DNA from: Stomorhina lunata
Lineage: Eukaryota > Arthropoda > Insecta > Diptera > Rhiniidae
Length of the DNA: 64,000 nt
NCBI GenBank assembly: GCA_933228675.1
Contig: OW121742.1
Span: forward strand, 107,524,940 to 107,588,939
Reading direction: 5' to 3'
A program made the translations under genes and the position numbers. The notes below the pieces were generated by a model, which was not told the origin of the DNA, made no database searches, and saw nothing but the letters and a program-made list of their open reading frames with translations. Numbering within the stretch: position 1 is the first letter of the stretch; every line of letters starts with the position of its first letter. Shown here one piece after another: positions 13,301 through 24,605 of this stretch.

Positions 13301-15873
13301 TTGTAAATTGGCCATGTAGACAATTAAAATTAAAATTTTTTGGTTTTTAACATAAAAAAGATTATGTAGAGAGTGTTTTAAAGTAAATTTCTATTGTTTA
13401 CATCGTGTAAACAATTGTTTTCCTTATGCCTTCGACTTATATTATGGTATTTATTTGTTTTACGATAAATTTTGCATTATTTACCTATTGTTTACATGAT
13501 GTAAATAATGTCAAATAATAATTTAAAAGATTTTTCGACATTTTCATTTGTTTTAAAAGTAAATTTTTAGTTTATTACAAGATTAACCTATTATTTACGC
13601 AATGTAAACAACGTGAAATATTATTGTTACATTATTTACCCATTATTTACACGATGTAAACAATTTAAATGAATTAATTCTTTAGCAATTTCGACATATA
13701 CTTCAGTTTTATAATATTTTAAGCATTCATTTACAATATTTACCCACAATTTACACGAGTCTTACAAGTTTATCTAGTGTTTACATGATGTAAATTATGC
13801 AAAGTATGAAATTGTTCTTATAGATTTTAATCTGATTTAGTATTTTATTGTTTTGACTTGTTTTTTACGCATTTACTAAATCTTTTACCAATTATTTACA
13901 TGATGTAAACAATGTAAATAATTAAAATTATTAGAAATTTCGACATTTATTTCAGTTTTTTAATATTTTGAGGAGTATTTAACTTTTTTCCACTATTGTT
14001 TACACCATGTAAACAATGTAAATAATTGCCATGTAGACAATTAAAATTAAAAGTTTTTGGTTTTTAACATAAAAAAGACTATGTAGAGATTGTTTTAAAG
14101 TAAATTTTACCCTATTTTTCTATTATTTACATGATGTCAATAATGTAAACAATTAGTTTTAATAACTTTTCAACATTTAGATGCTGTAAAAATGGCGAAG
14201 TATGTTGGTTTTACTTATTTACATGATATAAAAATGTACATAACCAAATTTCTATTGTTTACACAGTGTAAACAATTGGTTTTCTTTATGTTTTTAGCCC
14301 TTATTATGGTGTTTATTTATTTAAAGATACATTTTGTATTATTTACCTATTGCTTACATGATGTAAATAATGTCGAATATAAATTTTAAAGATCTTTCGA
14401 CATTTTTCATTAGTTTTAAAAGTAAATTTTTTGTTTAATTACACGATGTATCTATTATTTACGACATGTAAATAATTTGAAATATTAAATTTACATTATT
14501 TTCATGAATCTAGATCTTTTTTAATTTCTTTTAAAAGTAAATTTTTGGTTTATTATACGATTTACCTATTATTTACGTCATATAAACAATGTCAAAAATT
14601 TAATTTTCATTTTTTACATCAATTAAACAATTAAGATTTGTTTAGTTTTTATGATTTTCAAGCATTTTTACTTTAGTTTACTTGAGGTAAAGTATATTTC
14701 GTTGTTTAATGACACATTTTACATAGTTTTCTTATAATTTACATGATGTAAATAATGTCGAATATTTATTTTAAAGACCTTTTATTATTTAAATAGACCT
14801 TTTATTATTTAATTAAGTTTAAACATAAAATTTATGATTTCTTACTTATTGACTATGTAAACAATGTAAAATATTGAAATTTCATTGTTTCTACCATGTA
14901 AACAATTAGTTTTATCCAGTTTTTAATATTTTCATGAAATTTTACGATAAATAATAATGTAAAGAATGGAATAAAATCGGGTTTCTTTCTTTACATCATG
15001 TAAAAAATGTAAATAAGTGGAAATAAATTTAAATTTTTTAAATATTGAAACCTTTAACTAAGTTTTACCTACTTTACATTTTGTTTAAACGGTGTAAACA
15101 ATGTCAAGAATTAGTAAAATCGATTTTTTACCCTTTGAATTAACTCCATATTAAACATTCGGATTTTTCCTCACATTTACTTATAATTTACCTTATGTAA
15201 AGAATGTAAATAATTAATTTTCATTATAATTTTGATGATTTTAATATTTTTGTTTAAGTTTTAGGGCAAATTTATGAAAAATACCTATTGTTTACCTGTT
15301 GTAAACAGTGTAAAGAGTTGTATTTTTCATTATTTTTAAAATATTTTCAATTTTTTCTTCCAGATTGTTGTTATTATCTTAAGTATACCTCTGTTTGTCT
15401 TGGCTTTATACGATATTTTATATTCCAAAAAGCCGGGTGGGGATCCCACCATGATGTTAGACGCTGCCTCACCATCGTCGGCCACAACGATAAATAATCC
15501 CGGTTTCAAGGAACCAAGGACCAAAAATGGTGAGTCTTTACAATAGTTTTACTTTGAAATTATAATAATTTGTTTTAAATTTTCAGGCATTTCCGTCACC
15601 GATGCCTCGGGCAAACCCTATGCTGGCATACGCAATGGCTCGGGCAGTGTGGCCTCAATGAGTACCATGGTCACCAGTGTCTCCAATGGCTCAACCGTGG
15701 AGTCAGTAACACGCTCTCCCTTGAGATCGAGTTTAAAGAAACCTCGACCGAGGCCAGAAAATACTTTGGGTATACAAAATCCTGGCTACTCGGGTTCGGG
15801 TAATTCGCCTCCCATGAGAAGAAATGGTAGTGTAAAGAAAGTGCGTATACAAACGCATAGTACGGAGGTTTAA
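10320..15873 (+). CDS. Claudin/PMP22-like four-transmembrane protein, five exons
   Basis: Coding exons: 10320-10548, 10607-10771, 10913-11013, 15364-15529, 15587-15873. Introns have GT-AG ends (GTAAGT, GTAAGT, GTATTA, GTGAGT) and phases 1, 1, 0, 1. The total is 948 nt, or 315 residues. Predicted membrane segments are about 7-35, 78-107, 120-145 and 160-185, with a cytoplasmic tail of about 130 residues. The first extracellular loop has W33 and the cysteine pair C56 and C66 within GYFGPFKVC-x9-C, matching the claudin W...C-x8-10-C signature. The tail is Ser/Arg/Pro-rich and ends HSTEV, a class I PDZ-binding -TEV. Insect claudins build septate junctions or related membrane domains; that role is inferred from the family. 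The sequence resembles Drosophila claudin-like proteins of the CG6398 type as I remember them, but the ortholog was not checked. Intron 3 is 4.35 kb of satellite-like dyads, while the other introns are 57-141 bp. Confidence 0.9.
11014..15363. repeat. TTTACAT/ATGTAAA dyad array filling intron 3
   Basis: Almost the whole 4350-bp intron is made of degenerate modules of the form TTTACCTATTGTTTACAT, then GATGTAAACAATGTAAA, with AT-rich filler of about 40-70 bp. Two longer stretches are near-duplicates: 13255-13400 and 13985-14105 both carry a core with CCATGTAGACAATTAAAATT followed by TTTTTGGTTTTTAACATAAA. This indicates segmental duplication inside the array. Small open frames here do not belong to the gene. 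Confidence 0.9.
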
Positions 15874-16108
15874 GAAGGTGAAGAGGAAGGAGTTTAGAGG
15901 AATTTTTTGAATATTAATTAAGACTAAGACTGTGTATAAATGGAAGAGTTTTTCTCAAGAAATAAGAAAGTTCTTATTTATTTTCGTATTAAAAAAAAAA
16001 AATATCCTCAGAAATTTTTTTCAAAAATTTTGTTCGAAATTATAAGTTTTTAAAAAAGTTGTCTTCCATTAAATTTTAAAGGTTTCAGAAAATTTCACAA
16101 ATTATTAC

Positions 16109-16157
16109 AATAAACATCACAAAGGCAGCAAAAAATTATATTTTTTGTTTAAATAAA
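16109..16157 (+). terminator. Candidate poly(A) signals of the claudin-like gene
   Basis: AATAAA occurs at 16109-16114 and 16152-16157, about 235-280 bp after the stop codon. The first palindromic repeat module begins soon after. Either could serve; there is no transcript evidence. Confidence 0.45.
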
Positions 16158-16199
16158 ATATAAATCCGTCCTTTTTACATAACATTTAAGAGATTCACA

Positions 16200-18200
16200 A
16201 GTTGTGGTATTAGATTGTAAGGTCATAAAGATAGATGCGCAATTAAAGGCATCTAAGTTTTAGATGATTAGAAAGCTCTACATTTACTTTACCAGACACC
16301 CAAAACTAGTTTCAGCATCTCCCAGATTAAAAAAGTTATAATTAAAAAATGACTTAACAATCTGAAAAAATTTTGGATGCGCCTAAAAGTTATGCTTTAG
16401 TTTTTAGCCGAAAGTAAAAAGTATGTAATAAATTTTGTGTTATTGAAGAAAATCTTTAAAAAATCTTACAACATAATAATTTTGGAGCAAGTGAACCAGT
16501 AATCTATGAAATTTTTGACAGAAATATTTGCCCTAACATTACATTTTTCTTTAAAAGTTCAAAAATTTACAAATTTTGAAAATAGAAGTCATTTTTTTTT
16601 AAATAAGCAATTAAAGGCACTTCGTTCTTAGACAATTAGAAAGTTAATGTTTCATTCTATCCAATAACCAAAAACAGTTTCAAAGATCTCTCAGATTGAA
16701 AAAGTTGTTATAAAAAAATTACGATCCGAAAAATTTAAAATACCCCTAAAAGTTATGCTTTCATGTTTCTAAGCGTTTAAAACAGTTTCCTTGGGAACGT
16801 GTGAGTTCTAATAGAAACTCACAATATTCAAGCTCTCATTAAAACTATTTTTTATATTAAAAAATAAAAAAAAACTAAAGCATAACTTTTAGGCGTAATT
16901 AAAATTTTTCGCATTGTTATCATTATTTTAAATTTTGTATTAATAAAGATAATCTTTCGAAAATCTTACAATATTTTAAATTTAGGGCAATACAAATAAA
17001 TTCTTAATAGAATTTTTCCCCCATCCTAAGATTATTCAATTAAAGTTTCAAAAATTTAAAATTTTTAAAAATAAAAGTAATTTTCCTTAAAGTGCGCAAC
17101 TAAAGGCACTTCGTTCTTATATAATTAGAAAGCTTAGGTGTCATTCTGTTTAATCACAAAAAAATGGTTTCGAGATCTCTCAGATTAAAGAAGTTATTAC
17201 AAGAAAAAGAATGACTTTACGATTCAAAAAAATTAAAATGCTCCTAAAAATATGCTTTAGTTTTTCAAAACATTAAAAACAAATTTAATGACTGCATAAT
17301 TTGAGTTATAATAGCAACTCACATATTAATTCAATCATTGAAACTGCGTTCAAAAACTAAAGTATAACTTTTAGGCGTAATAATATTTTTCATTATTTTT
17401 AAATAACTTCTTCAATCTTAAAAATGTCGAAACAATTTTTGATTATCAAATAGAGTATATTTTAAGCTTTCCGATCATCTAAAATAAAAGTGCCTTTAAT
17501 TGCGCGTTTTGAGTAAAATAACTCAAAACGCCTAAAAATAGGCTTTAGTTTTTCAAAACTTTAAAAGCAGTTTCAATGACTGCTTGATTTGAGTTATAAA
17601 AGGAATTCACATATTAACTTAATTACTGAAACTGGATTGTATGTTTAGAAAAACTAAAGCATAACCTTTAGGCGCCATACAATTTTTTCGTACTGTACAG
17701 TCATTATTTTTTAATAACTTCTTTGATCTTAAAGATCTCGAAACAATTTTTAGTTATCAGATAGAGTGCCTTTATTTGCGCGTTTTGAGGTTTATTACAT
17801 TTTTTATTTGATTTAAAAAATGGTTATTACGCCTATAAGTTATGCTCTAGTTTATCTAAACAAAAGATCTAATTTCATCGACTGATTATGTATGAGTGTT
17901 CTTATTAGAACTCTCATACTCTCTTTTTAAAAAAGCGTACAATTTTAAGAAAATCTAAAGCATAACCTTAAGGCGTAACTATATGTTTTTATATCGTTAT
18001 TTTCATTTATCTTAGAGATTTAGGAATAATTTTTGGTAAACTGATAGACTAAAAGTTAAGCTTTTGAATCATGTAAAAAAGAAGTGCATGTAATTGCGCC
18101 TTTGGAGTAAATTAACTTTAATTTGAAAAAAATTAAAAAAAATAAAGCATAACTCTTAGGCGTAATCATAAACTAAACATTTTTGATTACGCCTAAGATC
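16200..18200. repeat. Array of long palindromic modules (TTAAAGGCAC ends)
   Basis: Each module opens with GCGCAATTAAAGGCA, passes inward through GCGCCTAAAAGTTATGCTTT, turns around a centre rich in GAGTT...AACTC, and returns through AAAGCATAACTTTTAGGCG to TGCCTTTAATTGCGC. Left ends are seen at 16237, about 16606 and 17093. Right ends are at about 17490-17505, 17765-17780 and 18083-18099. One full module runs about 17093-17505 (roughly 410 bp). The inner half-dyads at about 17235, 17530 and 17830 are spaced near 300 bp. A stray half-dyad (CCCAAAAGTTATGCTTCAG) lies near 20240. No coding frame is seen. Confidence 0.85.
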
Positions 18201-18590
18201 TAAATCTAATCAATTGTTTAGTAAGATAAATTTTGATTCAAAATTGTTTCAATACTGGCAATACAACCTAAACAACAGCTTGTGAATGCTCCAACTTAAA
18301 ATCAATGGCAAATGTATTTAATGTTTTAAATATTAATCACAAATATTAAAAAAATTACTACCGAGTTACAATTTTTAAAATTTTCTTTTAAAGAAAATCA
18401 ATTCAATTTGTTATAAAAACTTTATATAAAAAAATAAAATTTTTAAAAATTTTCTTAAATTTTGTTTAACTAATTTTTATTAGCAAAAAGTTTTTTTTTT
18501 AAGAAAAATTTAAATCTAAGCCAGCACAAAACAGATCTTATTTATTTTTAGCAATTACTTCATAATTTTTTAAAATAATAAAGCAAAATA
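18200..18590. other. Non-coding AT-rich spacer
   Basis: Between the palindromic module array and the small palindromic element. Mostly A/T runs; no gene or clear repeat is visible. Confidence 0.5.
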
Positions 18591-18677
18591 ATAGGGGGAT
18601 TCGCGAGATGTTTTATCAAGACATAATATTATAAAGTCATACTATGACTAGATAAAACATCTAATGAATCCCCTAAA
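18591..18677. mobile_element. Small palindromic MITE-like element
   Basis: An 85-bp segment has inverted ends: GGGGGATTC then GATGTTTTATC on the left, and GATAAAACATC then GAATCCCC on the right. The interior is about 35 bp. The termini read TAGGGG and CCCCTA, compatible with a TA-target (Tc1/mariner-like) MITE or solo hairpin. Target duplication cannot be fixed in this AT-rich context. There is no coding capacity. Confidence 0.6.
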
Positions 18678-18889
18678 TAATTGTTAGTTTTTGTTCTAAG
18701 AAATAATAGAAAATAATTAAAATTAAGTTAAAGTTTAAAAAAATAAGAAACAAAAGTGTAATATTTTATATATACAAATTATATTTCAAATAAAATTATT
18801 ATTAAAATTTATTAAAAGTTTTAAAAAAAAATATCAATTTTTTTTTAATCTAAAATTTTTGAAATTTCAGTGATCAATTATACATTTTT

Positions 18890-19900
18890 CTAACGAAAAT
18901 TGTATCAGTGATACATTTTTCTATAGAAAATTGTATCAGTGATACATTTTCTATAGAAAAATGTATCACTGATACAATTTTCTATAGAAAAATGTATCAA
19001 TGTATCACTAATAGATATTTCTATAGAAAATTGTATCAGTGATACATTTTTCTATCGAAAATTGTATCAGTGATACATTTTTCTATAGAAAATTGTATCA
19101 GTGATACATTTTTCTATAGAAAATTGTATCAGTGATACATTTTTCTATAGAAAATTGTATCAGTGATACATTTTCCTATAGAAAATTGTATCAGTGATAC
19201 ATTTTCCTATAGAAAATTGTATCAGTGATACATTTTTCTATAGAAAATTGTATCAGTGATACATTTTTCTATATAAAATTGTATCAGTGATACATTTTTC
19301 TATAGAAAATTGTATCAGTGATACATTTTTCTATAGAAAATTGTATCAGTGATACATTTTTCTATAGAAAATTGTATCAGTGATACATTTTTCTATAGAA
19401 AATTGTATCAGTGATACATTTTTCTATAGAAAATTGTATCAGTGACACATTTTTCTATAGAAAATTGTATCAGTGATACATTTTTCTATAGAAAATTGTA
19501 TCAGTGATATATTTTTCTATAGAAAATTGTATCAGTGATACATTTTTCTATAGAAAATTGTATCAGTGATACGTTTTTCTATAGAAAATTGTATCAGTGA
19601 TACATTTTTCTATAGAAAATTGTATCAGTGATACATTTTTCTATAGAAAATTGTATCAGTTATACATTTTTCTATAGAAAATTGTATTAGTGATATATTT
19701 TCTATAGAAAATTGTATCAGTGATACATTTTTCAATAGAAAATTGTATCAGTGATACATTTTTCTATAAAAAATTGCATCAGTGATACATTTTTCTATAG
19801 AAAATTGTATCAGTGATACATTTTTCTATCGAAAATTGTATCGGTGATACATTTTTCTATAGAAAATTGTATCAGTGATACGTTTTTCTATAAAATAGAA
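18890..19900. repeat. 31-bp satellite, variant 4 (TATCAGTGATA linker)
   Basis: About 32 units of 31 bp: the 14-bp core TTTTCTATAGAAAA plus the 17-bp linker TTGTATCAGTGATACAT. Both parts are (near-)palindromes, so each unit holds two dyads. Near 18955-19010 the linker appears as its reverse complement (ATGTATCACTGATACAA), a local orientation flip of about two units. Most units after 19050 are almost identical. Confidence 0.95.
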
Positions 19901-19904
19901 AAAA

Positions 19905-20690
19905 ATCGTCTTAATTTTCTATAAATTTTTGGTCACATTTTTTTATTTTCGTAATTTTTTTTTTGTTTTTTTAATAATAAATAAATTTAACTACTTATAA
20001 TGTTATTGTTAATCTTAATAAAATACATTTTTTAGTAATAGGTTTAAAAAAAGAAAAGTAATAAAGAAAAATTATTGAATAATTTTATTAAAAATTAAAC
20101 AGAAGAAGTCTTCTCAATTTTAAAATATGAAAAATTTATTTATACTTGTTCCTTAAATTCTTCATAGGTTTATCTAAATATCCATAGGTTCAATTTGTTT
20201 AAACATTTATATAAATCGTGGAATATGTTATCATATGCCCAAAAGTTATGCTTCAGATTTAGTGAGTGTGTGTGTATGTGTGCTCTTACAAGATAAAATG
20301 ATAAAATTGTCTATGGCTCTATTTTTTTTTGTAAAAAGCGCTGATTTCGAAAATAATAACCAATTTTAACTAGGAAAAAAATCCTAGAGGGTATTATAAA
20401 TCATATCTATGGGCTTTGATAAATATTGCTAAATATTTATTAAATATTTATTAAAGAAGTAAAGGTTTGGACCTTTACTTCTATAATATACATCTATATA
20501 TAAGAAAAATTTAAGTTTGTTTAGTATGGACATAAACCGTTTTTCTATACTATTACCAGACAGATGTCGCTACAATCAGTAAATACATATCAAACTAGAA
20601 TCCGGATACAATGAAATCGTAAGTATTGTCTCTTATAAAATTTTTAATTACAAAAGAATTTAAGTAACAAAATATTAAAATGTATTTACT
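19905..20690. other. Non-coding spacer with a short perfect hairpin
   Basis: AT-rich, with no gene. It contains one stray half-dyad of the 16-18 kb module family near 20240. It also has a perfect 12-bp stem with a 4-nt loop TTGG at 20455-20482 (AGAAGTAAAGGT and its complement). Confidence 0.6.
20455..20482. repeat. Short perfect hairpin
   Basis: AGAAGTAAAGGT at 20455-20466 and its exact reverse complement at 20471-20482 flank TTGG. It is too short for a miRNA precursor by itself, and flanks show no extended pairing by eye. It may be a decayed palindromic element. Confidence 0.6.
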
Positions 20691-23010
20691 TTTCTATAGA
20701 AAGGTCTTCCCATCATCAACTTCTATTAATAAATTCCTTAATATCTTCAACTTATCTAGAGAATAGTTTTTCTATCTTAAACTTATATACAGAAATGTCT
20801 TATCATCTTGAACATTTTAATAGAATTGGATTCCTATCGTAAAGTTTTCTATAGAAAAGTCTTTCTTTTCTATATAATAGTCTTTTTATCTTGAACTTTT
20901 ATATCGAAATGTCTTCTCATATTGTAGTTCTCTATAGAAAAGTTTTTCTATCTTAAACTTCTATATAGAAATGTTTACTAGCTTAAACTTTTCTATAGAA
21001 ATGGGTTCCTATCGTGAACTTTTCTATAGAAATGTCTTCCTGTCGTCAACTTTTCTATAGAAATGTCTTCCTGTCGTCAACTTTTCTATAGAAATGTCTT
21101 CCTATCGTCAACTTTTCTATAGAAATGTCTTCTTATCGTCAACTTTTCTATACAAATGTCTTCCTATCGTCAACTTTTCTATAGAAATGTCTTACTGTCG
21201 TCAACTTTTCTATAGAAATGTCTTCCTGTCGTCAACTTTTCTATAGAAATGTCTTCCTATCGTCAACTTTTCTATAGAAATGTCTTCCTGTCGTCAACTT
21301 TTCTATAGAAATGTTTTCCTATCGTCAACTTTTCTATAGAAATGTCTTCCTATCGTCAACTTTTCTATAGAAATGTCTTCCTGTCGTCAACTTTTCTATA
21401 GAAATGTCTTCCTATCGTCAACTTTTCTATACAAATGTCTTCCTATCGTCAACTTTTCTATAGAAATGTCTTCTTATCGTCAACTTTTCCATAGAAATGT
21501 CTTCCTATCGTCAACTTTTCTATACAAATGTCTTCCTATCGTCAACTTTTCTATAGAAATGTCTTCCTATCGTCAACTTTTCTATACAAATGTCTTCCTA
21601 TCGTCAACTTTTCTATAGAAATGTCTTCCTATCGTCAACTTTTCTATAGAAATGTCTTCCTATCGTAAAATTTTCTATAGAAATATCTTCCTATCGTCAA
21701 CTTTTCTATACAAATGTCTTCCTATCGTCAACTTTTCTATAGAAATGTCTTCCTAACGTCAACTTTTCTATACAAATGTCTTCCTATCGTCAACTTTTCT
21801 ATACAAATGTCTTCCTATCGTCAACTTTTCTATAGAAATGTCTTCCTATCGTCAACTTTTCTATAGAAATGTCTTCCTATCGTCAACTTTTCTATGAAAT
21901 GTCTTCCTATCGTCAACTTTTCCATAGAAATGTCTTTCTATCGTCAACTTTTCTATAGAAATGTCTTCCTATCGTAAAATTTTCTATAGAAATGTCTTCC
22001 TATCGTCAACTTTTCTATACAAATGTCTTCCTATCGTCAAATTTTCTATAGAAATGTCTTCCTATCGTCAACTTTTCTATAGAAATGTCTTCCTATCATC
22101 AAATTTTCTATAGAAATGTCTTCCAATCGTCTACTTTTCTATATAAATGTGCACCTATTGCAACTTTTCTATAGAAATGTTTGCCTATGGTCATCTTTTC
22201 TTTAAAAATGTTTGCCTTTCTTCACCTTTTCTATTAAAAGGTTTGCTTTTCGTCAACTTTTCTATAGAAATGTTTGCCTTTCGTCAACTTTTTTGTAAAA
22301 ATGTTTGCCTTTCGTAAACTTTTCAATAGAAATTTTTGTCTTTCGTCAACTTTTCTATAGCAATGTTTGCCTTTCGTCAACTTTTCTATAGAAATGTTTG
22401 CCTATCGTCAGCTTTTCTATAGAAATGTTTGACTTTCGTCAACTTTTCTATAGAAATGTTTGCCTTTCGTTAACTTTTCTATAGAAATGTTTGCCTTTCT
22501 TTAACTTTTCTATAGAAATGTTTGCCTTTCGTCAACTTTTCTATAGAAATGTTTGCCTTTCGTCAACGTTTCTATAAAAAAGTTTTCCTTTCGTCAACTT
22601 TTCTATAGAAAAGTTTGCCTTTCGTCAACTTTTCTATAGAAAAGTTTGCCTTTCGTCAACTTTTCTATAGAAAAGTTTGCCTTTCGTCAACTTTTCTATA
22701 GAAAAGTTTGCCTTTCGTCAACTTTTCTATAGAAAAGTTTGCCTTTCGTCAACTTTTCTATAGAAAAGTTTGCCTTTCGTCAACTTTTCTATAGAAAAGT
22801 TTGCCTTTCGTCAACTTTTCTATAGAAAAGTTTGCCTTTCGTCAACTTTTCTATAGAAAAGTTTGCCTTTCGTCAACTTTTCTATAGAAAAGTTTGCCTT
22901 TCGTCAACTTTTCTATAGAAAAGTTTGCCTTTCGTCAACTTTTCTATAGAAATGTTTGCCTTTCGTCCACTTTTCTAAAGAAATGTTGTACTTTTGTCAA
23001 CTTTTTGATA
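20690..23010 (+). repeat. 31-bp satellite, variant 3, block B (two linker subtypes)
   Basis: About 74 units of 31 bp in + orientation. From about 21000 to 22130 the linker is mainly GTCTTCCTATCGTCAAC or the CCTGTCG form, with core TTTTCTATAGAAAT and scattered CTATACAAAT cores. From about 22180 to 22985 it changes to GTTTGCCTTTCGTCAAC. The first 300 bp are degenerate. Open frames (such as one at 21373-21618) arise only because long runs lack a stop in that repeat frame. Confidence 0.95.
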
Positions 23011-24605
23011 GAAATGTTGTTTTGGTTATGTATCATAATTTCTTTGATGATTATAAAATTAGTTAAGAATTATCCTTACATTTTAAATCTCTGGCAAATT
23101 ACTTGATGTTTCATATCATCCCGGTTTATTTTTATTAACGAAAGCGAAACTACTCGTATTGCAATACTGACCAAGAGACAATGTATGCAGTTTTGAGTTT
23201 TGCTGCCTCATATTATGTATTTCCTCCCCTCAGACGATATTAAAACCAGGACTATCATGTAATGAAGGGCAAACAGGATTAACACCCTTTTTCCAAATAA
23301 CCTGCAAGTAAAAGCAAAAAATTATATTTTTTGCACATTTTTATTAACCATTAGTAACCGAAACCGGGAGGGAGGGGGTAGCTTAAAAATTTACATAAAA
23401 CCCAAACGAAAATTCTGAACCAAAAAAACTGAAAATGTATTTAAATTTTTTTTGCAACAACCAATGACCCATTCACACCCTTTTTTGTTAAAACTTAAAA
23501 CTAAAATTATTTCGTTCAATTTTTTTTTGGTCTGGATGATAGACTCGTATTTGTTTAACAGACAAAAGTGACAATATTTTATTTTCATTATATACTTTAG
23601 AATATATATTTACTTTTTGCTTTATGTATTAATGGCTATTTATTATGGTTTACACCCTGTTCAAATTGATCTAGTGAATTTAAATGTTGGCAAGGATTTT
23701 TAAGTCCTTTCGTTGTATAAGTGAAATTCTGCATTGAAAACCAACAGACAGACAATATAAACTGTTAGTTTATGCTAAAAATAAAGCACAAAATTTGTTG
23801 CATTTGCGCAATTGACCCAGACAGGAGATAGGATTTGAACCCACTCCAATTGACAAATGCAAACAGAAGTTTTTCTTAAGAGGAGTGAAATACACTGAGA
23901 AAAATAGACTATCACATAGACTTCTAAAACTTAGACTAGGGCTATCAACTAAGACTATCAACACAGACTAAGACAATTCTTTGGAAACCTATACAACAGG
24001 GAAAGACTTTTCTTTAGAATCGAGTTTTTTTCTCAGTGTTTCATTGGAGTTGTATCACCAACTCCCTTTTCATTTCTTCCGTCTATCGTTTTAGCTCTGC
24101 TCTGCCTTCATATTGCAATTTCGTTCCCTGTTTTCGTATCTGAGTCGAATATGTGTATCTGAAATTTTTCAAAAAATTTTCAATTTTAGCTTTTGGTTGT
24201 ATGAGTATGTCTGTGTTATTTTTTTCCAACACAAATGTACTTACTCCTATATAAATGAAAATATAGAAAATATCAGACTTTCGCTTTGGTTTCGATGTAT
24301 CCAACCACTTTTTAATACGAGTTTGGCTGCATTTTTCTATATTCCTTCAGTCCTTTTACTGATATTTAAAGTTTTCAATTGTGTGAATGTGTTTGTGTTA
24401 CAAACTCCCTGTGAAAAATGAAGTTCGAATACAGACGAAGAGAATTTTGTATGATAGAAAAGTGTGTCTGTGTAACACTTGGTAAATTTCACATACATTT
24501 ATGGGGTTTACATGTATGGGTAAAAGTGTGTGTAAGTGAAATTTTGTTAGTGTGTGGGTATGGAATAGTTCTAGAAGGTTTTAGTTTAATCACAATTATA
24601 TATAT
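23010..24605. other. Spacer between oppositely oriented satellite blocks
   Basis: About 1.6 kb of mostly single-copy sequence that separates a + oriented and a - oriented block of the same 31-bp satellite. Overlapping small open frames at 24083-24421 and 24418-24651 have no recognisable domain and are low-complexity, so no gene is called. A MITE-like element sits at 23892-24040. Confidence 0.6.
23892..24040. mobile_element. Short element with CACTGAGAAAAA terminal inverted repeats
   Basis: CACTGAGAAAAA at about 23892 is matched by TTTTTTCTCAGTG at about 24028-24040, enclosing some 150 bp with no coding frame. The interior holds several AGACTA words like those in the 12-bp satellite. The size and ends suggest a non-autonomous DNA element. 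The target duplication is not clear. Confidence 0.5.

Noticed and set aside
20455..20482. microRNA precursor
   Set aside because: The stem is only 12 bp with a 4-nt loop, and flanking bases do not extend it.
21373..21618. Ser/Phe-rich open frame of 81 codons
   Set aside because: It is a stretch of the 31-bp satellite that happens to lack stops; the peptide is itself a repeat.
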